Origin: JAVVWB01 sp036652335
GTDB taxonomy: Bacteria > Synergistota > Synergistia > Synergistales > Synergistaceae
Length of the DNA: 64,000 bases
NCBI GenBank assembly: GCA_036652335.1
Contig: JAVVWB010000007.1
Span: 48,186 to 112,185, forward strand
Direction of reading: 5' to 3'
A program made the position numbers and the translations under genes. Shown in pieces: positions 26,668-35,209 of the stretch (its first letter is position 1; the number at the start of each line of letters is the position of its first letter). A model generated the notes under the pieces. It made no database searches, had not been told where the DNA came from, and worked only from the letters and a program-made list of their open reading frames with translations.

Positions 26668-27295
26668 TGAGTTGATGTCTGCTTTATGGGAGACACTTTA
26701 TATGGTGGTTCTTTCTACATTTTTTTCTGGCGTTTTTGGTTTTGCTTTAGCCATTGTTATGGTTATTACAGGTAAAAATGGGTTGCGTCCAAATAAGTCG
26801 TTATATAATTTCTTAGATGTTCTTGTAAATCTTTTGAGGTCTTTTCCTTTTATTATTTTGATGATAGCAATTATTCCTCTTACAAGGTTTATAGCTGGGA
26901 CTTCTATAGGAAGTACAGCTTCTATAGTACCTCTTACTATAGCTGCAATTCCTTTTGTAGCTAGGATTATGGAGGGTAGTTTATTAGAGGTAGATATGGG
27001 TGTCGTTGAAGCAGCAAGGTCTTTTGGTGCTTCAAATAGACAGATTATTTTTAAGGTTATGATAAAGGAAGCTATGCCTTCTATAGTTTTGAACTGGGCT
27101 GTAGTGGCCATTAACTTGTTAGGTTACTCCGCTATGGCTGGTGTCGTAGGTGGTGGCGGTCTAGGTGACCTTGCAATAAAGTACGGTTATAATCGTTTTC
27201 AAACAGATGTCATGATTTATTCTGTAGCAATTCTTATTTTAATTGTTCAGATTGTTCAATCTGTTGGAAACGTTGTTTATAATAAGATTCGTTAG
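26660..27295 (+). CDS. metI: Methionine ABC transporter permease
   Basis: Membrane subunit of 211 residues with five hydrophobic segments. The cytoplasmic EAA loop EAARSFGASNRQIIFKVMIKEAMPS (about 115-139), which docks onto MetN, and the GVVGGGGLGDLAIKYGY segment are diagnostic of MetI. Its start overlaps metN by 8 bases. Confidence 0.95.
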   Translation: MLSELMSALWETLYMVVLSTFFSGVFGFALAIVMVITGKNGLRPNKSLYNFLDVLVNLLRSFPFIILMIAIIPLTRFIAGTSIGSTASIVPLTIAAIPFVARIMEGSLLEVDMGVVEAARSFGASNRQIIFKVMIKEAMPSIVLNWAVVAINLLGYSAMAGVVGGGGLGDLAIKYGYNRFQTDVMIYSVAILILIVQIVQSVGNVVYNKIR

Positions 27296-27335
27296 TTTTA
27301 TTTTTATTTTCATTATTCCGAAAGGGTGGTTGTGT

Positions 27336-28112
27336 ATGAAGAAATTTATTTTAGCTGTTTTATTTTCACTTGTTTTAGCAACATCAGCTTTTGCTGCAAC
27401 AAATGTAGTAGTAGGAGTTACACCATTTCCTCATAAGGATATTATGCTTGTAGTAAAAGATCTTATGGCTAAAGATGGATACAATTTGGTAATTAAGGAG
27501 TTCACAGATTATGTAACACCAAACACAGCACTTGCCGAGAAGAGTCTTAACGCAAACTTTTTCCAACACATTCCTTATCTAAATAACATGAATAAGGAAA
27601 GAAATCTTGGACTTGCATGGGTAGCAAAGGTTCATATCGAGCCACTCGGACTTTATTCTAAGAAGATTAAGAAAATCGCCGAGTTGAAAAAAGGTGCACA
27701 AATTGCAATCCCCAATGACCCAACTAACTGCGCAAGAGCTCTTAGACTTCTCGAGAAAAATGGACTTATAAAGGTTAAAGCAGGAGAACTTGTTACAGCA
27801 AGAGATATCACAGATAATCCCAAGAAAATTAAGTTCCGTGAGCTCGATGCAGCCCAGTTACCACGTACATTACAGGATGTAGACGCATCTGTTATCAATA
27901 CAAATTTTGCTGTTGAAGCAAAGTTGATTCCTGCAAAAGACGCTATTGTTATAGAGGGAAAGGATTCCCCTTATGCAAATATCGTAGTTGTTCGTAACGA
28001 AGATAAGAATAAACCAGAGATTAAGTCCCTCGTTAAAGCTGTAAATTCAAAAGAAGTTAAAGCTTTCATAAATAAAGTTTTAGTTCCAAAGGGCATAGTC
28101 CCAGCTTTCTAA
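27336..28112 (+). CDS. metQ: Methionine-binding protein of the MetNI importer
   Basis: NlpA/MetQ-family substrate-binding protein. The frame opens at 27243, but ATG 27336 follows AAAGGGTGG and begins a proper signal peptide, giving 258 residues. The cleavage region is ATSAFAAT with no lipobox cysteine, so unlike E. coli MetQ this one appears to be a soluble periplasmic protein. The mature part shows GVTPFPHKDIM, EFTDYVTPNTAL, FFQHIPYL and IPNDPTNCARALRLL, all typical of the family. It is the last gene before a strong terminator. Confidence 0.93.
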   Translation: MKKFILAVLFSLVLATSAFAATNVVVGVTPFPHKDIMLVVKDLMAKDGYNLVIKEFTDYVTPNTALAEKSLNANFFQHIPYLNNMNKERNLGLAWVAKVHIEPLGLYSKKIKKIAELKKGAQIAIPNDPTNCARALRLLEKNGLIKVKAGELVTARDITDNPKKIKFRELDAAQLPRTLQDVDASVINTNFAVEAKLIPAKDAIVIEGKDSPYANIVVVRNEDKNKPEIKSLVKAVNSKEVKAFINKVLVPKGIVPAF

Positions 28113-28113
28113 G

Positions 28114-28170
28114 TTATAATAAAAAAGATGAGGTACCCACTATGTGGGTGCCTCATCTTTTTTATTATAA
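28114..28170. terminator. Bidirectional terminator after metQ
   Basis: About 27-base-pair stem (28114-28140 with 28144-28170, one mismatch) with a 3-base loop and A/T flanks, between metQ and the convergent XRE gene. Confidence 0.88.
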
Positions 28171-28180
28171 GTTTTAGTTT

Positions 28181-28630
28181 TTAATCCCAATCCACTGAGA
28201 AGTCATCTTGTTGTCTTCTAATTTCTTTTTTCTTTGGTGGCAACTGTATTCCCTTACCAGATGGAGTCGTCTTATCTGGTGTGGTGACTTTTGTAGGCTT
28301 TTTGACTTCAGTTGACTTCTTTATCTCTTTTTTGGGTTTGCTTTCAGCTACAGCCTTTGTCCCAATCACTGGGATTTCTGCACCAACAGGAACTACCTCA
28401 AGTGCATATCCTAGAGGTTTCAGCAATTTTATCATTGTGTCTATTCTAGGCCTAGAACCAAGTGTTTCCAATCTGGCTACAGCTGATTGCTTCATATCAA
28501 CAATGTTGGCAAGTTGTTCTTGGGTTAATCCCTTTGCAATCCTAGCATCTATCAATTTCCTAATGAGATATACCTCTGTGTAATCTTGCTCTGTTGCATT
28601 AGTCTCTGTTGAATTTGTTTTTTTTGCCAT
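28181..28630 (-). CDS. XRE-family helix-turn-helix regulator with charged C-terminal tail
   Basis: A 149-residue DNA-binding protein. The HTH_3 domain spans about 22-82 (GLTQEQLANIVDMKQSAVARLE then the SRPRIDTMIKLLKPLGYAL segment), as in HigA-type antitoxins. The C-terminal 60 residues are low-complexity Lys/Thr/Pro ending QQDDFSVDWD, likely disordered. No toxin gene adjoins it, so a stand-alone regulator is more likely than a toxin-antitoxin member. Its targets are unknown. Confidence 0.8.
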   Translation of the reverse strand: MAKKTNSTETNATEQDYTEVYLIRKLIDARIAKGLTQEQLANIVDMKQSAVARLETLGSRPRIDTMIKLLKPLGYALEVVPVGAEIPVIGTKAVAESKPKKEIKKSTEVKKPTKVTTPDKTTPSGKGIQLPPKKKEIRRQQDDFSVDWD

Positions 28631-28709
28631 GTCACACTCCCCTTAAGGCACAACATTTTTAGTATTACTTTTTTGTTAATTATTATTTAATATATATATA
28701 TCTTGTATA

Positions 28710-28737
28710 AGTATAACATGTATGTCATTTTATTCAA
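28710..28737 (-). promoter_or_regulatory. Likely promoter of the XRE regulator gene
   Basis: TTGAAT, 16-base spacer, TATACT on the minus strand, about 80 bases upstream of the start codon. Confidence 0.45.
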
Positions 28738-28749
28738 GTCTCGTGTTTT

Positions 28750-29955
28750 TTAGCTAATAGTCCTTATTATGCCTGCTAATGTTTTATAAAAGTAATTTTC
28801 TAATACTTTACCGGCACTTTTTAATTCTTTTCTGATTTCTATTTTTTGAGGACATACTTTTTCGCATTTTCCACAATTTATACATGAGTTTACCCAATGT
28901 GCCTTACCGTCAGCTGTTCTAAATCCAGAGTATATCATGTGTTGCATTTTTGCTCTGCTTTTTGAGAATAAGTAGTAACTGTTGTAGTTCTTGAAGGTAG
29001 CAGGTATGTTTATTCCTGCTGGACATGGCATACAGTAAGAACATTCCGTACATCTTACTTTTAGTAGCTTTTCATATGCTTTTTTTACTTCTGTTGTTTT
29101 TTTATTTTCTTCTTCAGTCATTGAGTTTGGATATGACGTTGATAATATTTTGCAGTTTTCGTCTATCTGCTCCATTGTATTCATTCCAGAAAGAATCATT
29201 GTTATCTCTGGTTTATCTGCAATCCACTTTAAAGCCCATTCTGCTGGTGTTCTTTGCTCTTTTGCACTTACATATATGTTTTTAACTTCTTGCGGAATTT
29301 TGCTTACCAGTGAACCTCCTCGCAGAGGCTCCATTATTATGACTCCCATATCTTTTGATGAAGCATATTTTATTCCGTCTATTCCAGCTTGGAACTGTTC
29401 ATCTAAAAGGTTATATTGTACTTGAGTAAAATCCCAGTCATAATCATCAATTATTTTGTTAAATTCGTCTTTTGCTCCGTGAAAAGAGAAGCCGATGTTT
29501 CTTATTTTTCCTTCTTTTTTAATTTTGTTCATAAATTCAATTATTCCAAAGCTTTTCATTTTCTCATATGTACGTAGCTCTATTGCGTGAAGTAAGTAGT
29601 AGTCTATACATTCAACATTAAGTTTCTTTAGTTGTGCTAGAAAATATTTTTCTATAGATTTTTTATCATTTATTAGGTAGCAAGGAAGTTTTGTAGCAAT
29701 ATTTATCTTTTGTCTGTAAGGAGTGCAAAGAATATGCTCACCTAAAAAACTTTCTGAAGCCCCAAAGTGATATGGATAGGCTGTATCTAGGTAGTTTATA
29801 CCCAAGTCAATAGCGTGAAATATTTGTTTTTTTGCTTTTTCTATATCTATTAGTCTTGAGTATTGTTTTCCTGATAGTTTGGTTTGAAATCTCATGCAAC
29901 CAAATCCAAGTAGAGATAGCTTTTCTCCTGTTTTCTTTATTTCTCTATATTGCAT
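28750..29955 (-). CDS. Aldo/keto reductase with C-terminal 4Fe-4S domain
   Basis: A 401-residue fusion of an aldo/keto reductase TIM barrel (about 1-285) and a ferredoxin-like tail. The start at 29955 has AGGAGATG upstream; the seven extra codons to 29976 lack a site. The barrel keeps the catalytic set Asp-Tyr (LDTAYPYH), Lys (ATKLPC) and His (LLHAIE). The tail has CTECSYCMPCPAGINIP and CINCGKCEKVCPQ cysteine motifs. This COG1453-type protein is common in anaerobes and may couple ferredoxin to substrate reduction; the substrate is unknown. Confidence 0.88.
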   Translation of the reverse strand: MQYREIKKTGEKLSLLGFGCMRFQTKLSGKQYSRLIDIEKAKKQIFHAIDLGINYLDTAYPYHFGASESFLGEHILCTPYRQKINIATKLPCYLINDKKSIEKYFLAQLKKLNVECIDYYLLHAIELRTYEKMKSFGIIEFMNKIKKEGKIRNIGFSFHGAKDEFNKIIDDYDWDFTQVQYNLLDEQFQAGIDGIKYASSKDMGVIIMEPLRGGSLVSKIPQEVKNIYVSAKEQRTPAEWALKWIADKPEITMILSGMNTMEQIDENCKILSTSYPNSMTEEENKKTTEVKKAYEKLLKVRCTECSYCMPCPAGINIPATFKNYNSYYLFSKSRAKMQHMIYSGFRTADGKAHWVNSCINCGKCEKVCPQKIEIRKELKSAGKVLENYFYKTLAGIIRTIS

Positions 29956-29988
29956 AATGCACCATCTCCTAGTCAATTCTCATAAAAT

Positions 29989-30017
29989 TTGCATATATAT
30001 CGTATAGTATATATAAT
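29989..30017 (+). promoter_or_regulatory. Promoter of the ModA-like gene
   Basis: TTGCAT, exactly 17 bases, TATAAT, about 33 bases upstream of the ATG at 30050. Confidence 0.6.
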
Positions 30018-30049
30018 ATCTCATTATGATTTTAAAAGGAGCGTTTTTT

Positions 30050-30829
30050 ATGAAAAGATTTTTAAATTTGTTTTTTAAACCTGTTTTAGTTCTATCTCTC
30101 GTTTTAATTTTATCTGGGTCTTCATTTGCAGAGGACTTGAAAATTTATACAGATGAATCATTTAAGTATGCTTTGCCTGACCTTATTAAGACATATAACA
30201 AAAGTTACCCCAAAGATAAAATTTCGTATTTTATAGCCCCTTCACCGGTACTTTATGAGAAAATTCAAAAGTCGTCAAATGAGTGCGATTTAATTTTTAC
30301 TTCTGATCTTTTGTTAATGAATATTTTAAGTGATAATAAAAAGTTTGAAGTTGCATCAAGATTTAATTTTGGTTCATGTGATTTAGTCATGATTACTTCT
30401 AAGACAAATAAATTTCTTAAAAGTTTTAATGATGTAAAGACTAATCAGGTTAAAAAGATTGCGTTGGTTTCTGACTCAGCTATGGAAAGATTTGCAATGT
30501 ACTCTTTTAAGCAGTCAAAATTGCTTGAAAGATTAGAGCGTGAAAATAAATTCATAAAAGTTAAGACCCTTACGGAAGCAATTAGCAAAGTGAAGTCTGG
30601 CTCAGTTGATTGTGCTTTTGTTTTTAAGCCTCACGTAACAAAAGATGTCAAGGTTATTAAGACGACTTCATCCAAGGAATCTGGCCAGTCTAGTTTGTGT
30701 ACAGGTGGAATTATAAAAGGATCCAAACATTATTCGCCAGCATCTAATTTTTCTTACTTTTTAAACACAGATCCAGCAAAAAATGTACTTTTAAAACACG
30801 GATTTAAAACAGGCACAACACAGTATTAG
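30050..30829 (+). CDS. ModA-like periplasmic substrate-binding protein, orphan
   Basis: A 259-residue exported protein. I chose ATG 30050 (AGGAGCG upstream) over the frame opening at 30026; it begins a signal peptide with cleavage near SSFAED. The mature protein has the molybdate-binding protein layout (YTDESFKYALPDLIKTYNKSYP, then IFTSDLLLMNIL and SGSVDCAFVFKPHV). No permease or ATPase gene adjoins it, so it either serves a transporter elsewhere or has another role. Ligand (molybdate, tungstate or other) cannot be told. Confidence 0.7.
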   Translation: MKRFLNLFFKPVLVLSLVLILSGSSFAEDLKIYTDESFKYALPDLIKTYNKSYPKDKISYFIAPSPVLYEKIQKSSNECDLIFTSDLLLMNILSDNKKFEVASRFNFGSCDLVMITSKTNKFLKSFNDVKTNQVKKIALVSDSAMERFAMYSFKQSKLLERLERENKFIKVKTLTEAISKVKSGSVDCAFVFKPHVTKDVKVIKTTSSKESGQSSLCTGGIIKGSKHYSPASNFSYFLNTDPAKNVLLKHGFKTGTTQY

Positions 30830-30849
30830 ATTATTAGATATAGATGATA

Positions 30850-30893
30850 ATAATAAAAAACAGACGGAGTTATCTCCGTCTGTTTTTTATTAT
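30850..30893. terminator. Bidirectional terminator
   Basis: Perfect 20-base-pair stem (30850-30869 with 30874-30893), loop TTAT, between the ModA-like gene and convergent corA. Confidence 0.9.
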
Positions 30894-31853
30894 CTAAAAT
30901 AGTTTCTTTTTCCAAAGTAACGCTGTTGTTAGCATTGTTAAAAAAAGAGCAAGAATACATACAATTAAGAATCCGTGCGTTTCTGATGACAAAGGAATTG
31001 GAACGTTCATACCAAAGAAACTTGCTATCATGTTGGGGATTGCCATTACAATTGTTACAGATGCTAAGAATTTCATAACTATGTTTAGGTTGTTTGATAT
31101 TACTGATGCAAAAGCATCCATCATTCCAGCAAGTACGTCTGTTTGTATCTGAGCCATTTCTATAGACTGGTCATATTCAACTCTTACATCATCTAATAAA
31201 TCTTCATCTTCTTCTCTTATTTTAATTAGATGTTTTACCTGTGGGTTAGAACATAGACGTAGTAATCTTTCTATTACGACTCTGTTTGAGCGTAATGATA
31301 TTGAGTAATAGGTAAGACCTTTCTGTAGGTCGAGTAACTGGAATAATTCTTGGTTTTTCATTGATCTGCGTAAATCTTCTTCTATTTTGTCCGATTTCCT
31401 TGTCATTTGACGTAAGTCTTTTAAGAATAAAATCGCAGATCTATATAATATTTGAAATAAAAATCTTGTTCTTTTGAATGTACTGAAGTATTTGTATCTG
31501 CTTTCTATGAAATTTTGCAGTACTTCATTATTTTCCTGACATATTGTAACAATGTAGTCTTCAGATACAATTACTCCCAATGGGATTGTGTCGTATTCAT
31601 CAAAGTTTTCATCATGATTAACTGGCACGTTTATAAGTACTAATATATGGTCATCTTCGACTTCTATACGTGATGATTCTTCAGGGTCAAGTGCTGCTCT
31701 GACAAAGTCTTGCGGTGCTCCTGTTATGTTTTCAACAAAGAGAAGTTCTTCCGCTGTAGGACGAATTAAGTTTATCCACGATCCAGATTCTGTCGTCTCG
31801 GGAAGTTGTTCTATGAGACCTTTATCATCATAGGTCTTAGTTATTTTTAACAT
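30894..31853 (-). CDS. corA: CorA-family magnesium/cobalt transporter
   Basis: Pentameric inner-membrane divalent-cation channel, 319 residues. I place the start at 31853 (GAGGAG upstream), not 31925, which lies inside the leader terminator. A large cytoplasmic domain (about 1-255) with a long acidic helix precedes two C-terminal TM helices; the signature GMN is intact in SFFGMNVPIP near residue 288. Mg2+ is the usual substrate, Co2+ and Ni2+ possible. It has its own promoter, a structured leader and a leader terminator, suggesting metal-responsive control by RNA. Confidence 0.93.
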   Translation of the reverse strand: MLKITKTYDDKGLIEQLPETTESGSWINLIRPTAEELLFVENITGAPQDFVRAALDPEESSRIEVEDDHILVLINVPVNHDENFDEYDTIPLGVIVSEDYIVTICQENNEVLQNFIESRYKYFSTFKRTRFLFQILYRSAILFLKDLRQMTRKSDKIEEDLRRSMKNQELFQLLDLQKGLTYYSISLRSNRVVIERLLRLCSNPQVKHLIKIREEDEDLLDDVRVEYDQSIEMAQIQTDVLAGMMDAFASVISNNLNIVMKFLASVTIVMAIPNMIASFFGMNVPIPLSSETHGFLIVCILALFLTMLTTALLWKKKLF

Positions 31854-31899
31854 TGTTATCTCCTCTCTACACCTAATTATTCCATTAATATTTTCACAC

Positions 31900-31930
31900 A
31901 AAAACTTGCATGAGCAATAGTTCATGCAAA
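31900..31930 (-). terminator. Intrinsic terminator inside the corA leader
   Basis: On the minus strand TTGCATGA pairs with TCATGCAA (31922-31929 with 31906-31913, 8-base loop) followed by G and five T. It lies between the structured leader and the corA start, 47 bases before the ATG, so it would terminate prematurely unless prevented. Confidence 0.65.
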
Positions 31931-31979
31931 TTCGTTTTTATATGTGTAATGTTAATTATGGGGATGAAACTATGAGAGG

Positions 31980-32113
31980 TTCCATACCCGGACTAGCCGG
32001 GCACAGAAAAGTGCAGTCATGGCTAGCCTATTAAAGTTATATAGAGTCCTGACGGTTCAGGACTGGGACTAGGGCTACTTTCCATGAACTACTCCTTTCT
32101 TGGATATACCAAG
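31980..32113 (-). promoter_or_regulatory. Structured 5' leader RNA of corA (class not recognised)
   Basis: The minus-strand leader folds into many precise helices: hairpin 32099-32113 (5 pairs); an outer helix 32082-32090 with 32015-32022; inside it 32070-32077 with 32024-32030; inside that an 8-pair hairpin 32045-32064 with loop ACCG; then hairpins 32001-32014 and 31987-32001. An alternative pairs 32021-32028 with 31991-31998, also 8 pairs. This density of helices, the alternatives, and the terminator that follows argue for a cis-acting metal or ligand sensor. It lacks the conserved M-box, yybP-ykoY and NiCo sequences as I know them. Confidence 0.55.
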
Positions 32114-32132
32114 TTATTTGCATTACAGATAG

Positions 32133-32161
32133 ATTGTAATCTTTATATTTATTTAGGTCAA
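32133..32161 (-). promoter_or_regulatory. Promoter of the corA leader
   Basis: TTGACC, 17-base spacer, TACAAT on the minus strand between the rpsI terminator and the structured leader. Transcription would start near 32126, about 270 bases before corA. Confidence 0.65.
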
Positions 32162-32176
32162 CAAAATTTTTTAAAA

Positions 32177-32216
32177 AAAAGAGTCTCTCTCTGTATTTAC
32201 AGAGAGAGACTCTTTT
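32177..32216 (-). terminator. Terminator of rplM-rpsI
   Basis: Perfect 19-base-pair stem (32177-32195 with 32198-32216) followed by a run of T on the minus strand, about 30 bases after rpsI. Confidence 0.9.
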
Positions 32217-32244
32217 AAGTTTAAGACTTTTATGTAAGAAAAAA

Positions 32245-32655
32245 TTATCTCTTTGAGAACTGTTTGTTTGCTCTTGCTCCTCTAAGTCCTGTCTTCTTAC
32301 GTTCAACCATTCTTGAGTCTCTTGTAAGGAGTCCGGCCTTTTTGAGTGCAGGGCGTGCAGCTGGGTTCATTTTGAGGATTGCTCTTGCAAGTCCAAGGCT
32401 TACTGCTCCTGCCTGACCTGTAAGTCCACCACCGTGTGCATTTACAAATACGTCAATTTTACCTTCGAGTCCTGCTATTTCAAGTGCTCTTACTGCCTGT
32501 GATGACCAGTAGAAACGTGGAAGGTAATCTTTTACTTCACGGTTGTTAATAAGGAATTTGCCATCGCCGTCGCATATACGTACACGGGCAATTGCATTCT
32601 TTCTTCTGCCTGTACCCCAGATGAAAGCAGGGGCTGCTGTCTGTTTTTTTGCCAT
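32245..32655 (-). CDS. rpsI: Ribosomal protein S9 (uS9)
   Basis: Small-subunit protein of 136 residues. WGTGRRKNAIARVRI (about 14-28), the GGGLTGQAGAVSLGLARAL segment and the invariant C-terminus ending FSKR, which reaches the P-site tRNA, are all present. It follows rplM by 18 bases, the universal order. Confidence 0.97.
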   Translation of the reverse strand: MAKKQTAAPAFIWGTGRRKNAIARVRICDGDGKFLINNREVKDYLPRFYWSSQAVRALEIAGLEGKIDVFVNAHGGGLTGQAGAVSLGLARAILKMNPAARPALKKAGLLTRDSRMVERKKTGLRGARANKQFSKR

Positions 32656-32673
32656 TATATTACACCCCTATCC

Positions 32674-33108
32674 TTAGTCTAACTGTTCCGGTTTCTGAGC
32701 CATGTGTGGGTGGCTTGATCCGGCATATACTTTGAGTTTGCGATACATGTCACGTCCGAGTTTTGTTTTAGGAAGCATTCCCCAAACTACTCTTTCGATA
32801 AGGCGTTCCGGACGGCGTTCAAGAATCTGTTTGTATGTAAGTGTCTTTAGTCCACCGGGATATCCGCTGTATGTGCTGATTGTTGACTGTGTAAGTTTGT
32901 TACCTGTAAGAGCAATCTTTTCTGCATTGATTACTACAACGAAGTCACCTGTGTCAACGTGTGGTGTATATGTAGGTTTGTGCTTTCCCGCAAGTATACG
33001 GGCAATTTCAACTGCAAGGCGACCGAGGTGTTTGTCTGTGGCGTCAATTACGTACCACTTACGTTCTACCTGCTCACCTTTGGCCATGAATGAACGTGTG
33101 CCGAGCAT
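32674..33108 (-). CDS. rplM: Ribosomal protein L13 (uL13)
   Basis: Large-subunit protein of 144 residues with RKWYVIDATDKHLGRLA (about 16-32), the LAGKHKPTYTPHVDTGDFVVVINA block and the VWGMLPKTKLGRDMYRKLKVY motif. Start ATG 33108 has GGAGGAG upstream. The 160 bases before it may hold a promoter or leader; a small hairpin (ATGCGT/ACGCAT, about 33210-33230) is the only clear structure there. Confidence 0.97.
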   Translation of the reverse strand: MLGTRSFMAKGEQVERKWYVIDATDKHLGRLAVEIARILAGKHKPTYTPHVDTGDFVVVINAEKIALTGNKLTQSTISTYSGYPGGLKTLTYKQILERRPERLIERVVWGMLPKTKLGRDMYRKLKVYAGSSHPHMAQKPEQLD

Positions 33109-33267
33109 AAGTACTCCTCCTTGTAAAAGAAAAACATTAATTTTTAAGTTTGTATTGTTGTAACATTTATCAAGAACTGTTTTTTAGTTATATGAAATCA
33201 GCATGCGTGCGAAGTACGCATCATTCATAAGTCGTCAGTGTCATCGTGGGGGAGGACAGTTGACTAA

Positions 33268-34311
33268 CTAAAGAACAATCTCAAGCTTAGGATTAGGAAC
33301 TATTCCGGGTAAACGTCCTCTTTTTGCAAGAGGTTGTCCATTTACCATTTTTATATCCATTGTCATATCACGGGGTGTTCCCTGAGTTATGTAGCTTCCA
33401 ACTCCGTATACTGAAGCACCTGCTTCGTTAAGGAGTTTTATTTTTTCTGGATATAGCCCACCTGTAGCTATTACATCTACTTTCGGATATCCAGCTCTAT
33501 CAAGTCTCCAACGTATTTCACGAACAAGTTCTGGTGTTACACCACCACGCTCGCTTGGTGTATCAAGTCTAATTCCTGACAGTTTATCTCCAAGACATTC
33601 AAGGACTCTCATTGTTTCTTCTGCTTCGTCTTTAAAGGTGTCTACGAGAACTATTCTAGGTTCATTTTCTGGGATCTGACTGTCATATACTTTTGCAAGT
33701 TTTACAGTGTCACCCATGAGAAGGATAGCTGCATGTGGGACTGTACCTTTAGGTTCTTCTCCACATAGTTTAGCTGCAAGTATGCAACTCATTGCACTGC
33801 AACCAGCTACCTTTGCTGCTCTTTCCATTACAGAAGCAACTGCAGGGTGTACGTGCCTTGCACCAAAGCACAATACACTACGTCCATCGGCAGCTTCTAC
33901 ACATTCACGCGCAGCAGTAGCCCAACCTGTCGAAGAAGCGAGCATTCCAAGAATGACTGTTTCGTACATTCCAAAAGACTCGTAGGTCCCAGTGATTCTC
34001 ATTAGGACTTCTTTAGCTTCAAAGTGTGTACCTTCTTTTAAAGCTTCAACTTTTGGTGGGTTCGGTAGAGTTTTAAATAATCTTAAAACTTCTTCTGCAC
34101 CTGCAAACACTCCGCTTTTACGTGCAAATATTTCCGCAACAACAGGTGTTTCGAGTAATCCTGCAGCTCTTAGGACGTCTCTTGTTTTGATAAAGTAAAT
34201 GTCGGTTGTCCACCCTGAGAGTATTTCCTCATGTGTAGCAGAAAAAAGTCTGTTTGGCTGATTATCAAAACCATTTATGTCTCTTTGGGTGTCTAAACGC
34301 TTTAATTGCAT
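33268..34311 (-). CDS. pncB: Nicotinate phosphoribosyltransferase
   Basis: NAD salvage enzyme of 347 residues that joins nicotinate to PRPP. It resembles the shorter archaeal-type group rather than E. coli PncB (about 400). Visible are TDIYFIKTRDVL near the N-terminus, the FGARHVHPAVA substrate region, VDTFKDEAEE and RLDTPSERGGVTPELVREIRW with the phosphoribosyl-binding Asp/Ser, and IATGGLYPEKI. It precedes rplM and follows secG by 9 bases. Confidence 0.9.
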   Translation of the reverse strand: MQLKRLDTQRDINGFDNQPNRLFSATHEEILSGWTTDIYFIKTRDVLRAAGLLETPVVAEIFARKSGVFAGAEEVLRLFKTLPNPPKVEALKEGTHFEAKEVLMRITGTYESFGMYETVILGMLASSTGWATAARECVEAADGRSVLCFGARHVHPAVASVMERAAKVAGCSAMSCILAAKLCGEEPKGTVPHAAILLMGDTVKLAKVYDSQIPENEPRIVLVDTFKDEAEETMRVLECLGDKLSGIRLDTPSERGGVTPELVREIRWRLDRAGYPKVDVIATGGLYPEKIKLLNEAGASVYGVGSYITQGTPRDMTMDIKMVNGQPLAKRGRLPGIVPNPKLEIVL

Positions 34312-34320
34312 TCCAAATAC

Positions 34321-34548
34321 CTATCTTACGATGACCTGTAGAAGAGAAAGTATCATAAATGCAATAATTAATGCTACTGTTAGCTTTGTAAGTGCTGACA
34401 TACGCTGCCATGCACCGTTAGCATTATCTGCTTGTGTGCCACCACCAAATGCACCTGTAAATCCGCCTGATTTTCTGTGCTGCATAAGGATAACAGAGAT
34501 TAGTGCGATACTTACAAGTAAGTGAACGATTCCTAATAGAGTCTTCAC
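34321..34548 (-). CDS. secG: Protein translocase subunit SecG
   Basis: A 75-residue membrane protein with two TM helices (about 4-22 and 53-73) joined by a Gly-rich loop (SGGFTGAFGGGTQ). This is the usual SecG form that supports SecYEG translocation. It sits between pncB and rdgB, 79 bases from the latter. Confidence 0.92.
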   Translation of the reverse strand: MKTLLGIVHLLVSIALISVILMQHRKSGGFTGAFGGGTQADNANGAWQRMSALTKLTVALIIAFMILSLLQVIVR

Positions 34549-34627
34549 AAACTACACCTCCATGTATTAGAGATTCTCAATTTTTGTTTTCGATGAGAAT
34601 TTTTACTTCATAACGTACAGTGAGATA

Positions 34628-35209
34628 TTATATCATAACCTTTAGCTTTTCGGCTAGTCCTTTTATTGCTAGAGCTCTATGAGAAATTTTTCTTTTTATT
34701 TCATCTCCAAGTTCTGCAAATGTCTTTTCATAACCTGTCGGAATGAATATAGGGTCGTATCCAAACCCTGTGTTTCCTGATATTTTTTCTGTAATTTTAC
34801 CTTCACATTTTTTCTGACAGATTATATTTTCTCTTCCGTCATTAAAAACAACAACTATACATGATACAAAATGTGCGTTTCTATTTGTTTTGTCTTTTAG
34901 TTGCGTTAGCATCCATTTTATTCTGTCGTTATCACTGCCTGGCACGATTCTTGCCGAATGTATTCCGGGTTTACCGTTAAGTGCGTCTACTTCTATTCCA
35001 CTATCATCAGACATAGCAGGTAATCCAGTCATTTCAGCCCAAGCTTTTGCTTTGAGTAGTGCGTTTTCTTCGTAAGATTTTCCATTCTCTTCTACTTCTA
35101 TGGCGTTTTCAAAGTCGCCACCAAATAAAAGTTCTATTCCTATTTTCTCAAGTGCTTCTTTCATTTCTGTATATTTGTGTCTGTTTCCACTCGCCAGTAC
35201 TATTTTCAT
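34628..35209 (-). CDS. rdgB: dITP/XTP pyrophosphatase (RdgB/HAM1)
   Basis: House-cleaning enzyme that hydrolyses non-canonical purine triphosphates. The 193 residues start with VLASGNRHKYTEM (substrate loop), have SDDSGIEVDALNGKPGIHSAR (about 68-88, catalytic Asp) and GFGYDPIFIP, and end with ISHRALAI, all diagnostic. Its ATG overlaps the rph stop by four bases, the common rph-rdgB coupling. Confidence 0.95.
   Translation of the reverse strand: MKIVLASGNRHKYTEMKEALEKIGIELLFGGDFENAIEVEENGKSYEENALLKAKAWAEMTGLPAMSDDSGIEVDALNGKPGIHSARIVPGSDNDRIKWMLTQLKDKTNRNAHFVSCIVVVFNDGRENIICQKKCEGKITEKISGNTGFGYDPIFIPTGYEKTFAELGDEIKRKISHRALAIKGLAEKLKVMI

Noticed and set aside
28181..28630. XRE gene as an antitoxin of a toxin-antitoxin pair
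   Set aside because: No small toxin gene lies next to it on either side; it has its own promoter and a shared terminator.
31980..32113. Structured corA leader as a cobalamin riboswitch (an AGTCCGG stretch resembles the B12 box)
   Set aside because: The rest of the B12 box and the conserved upstream core are absent, and the stretch is already part of a perfect local hairpin.
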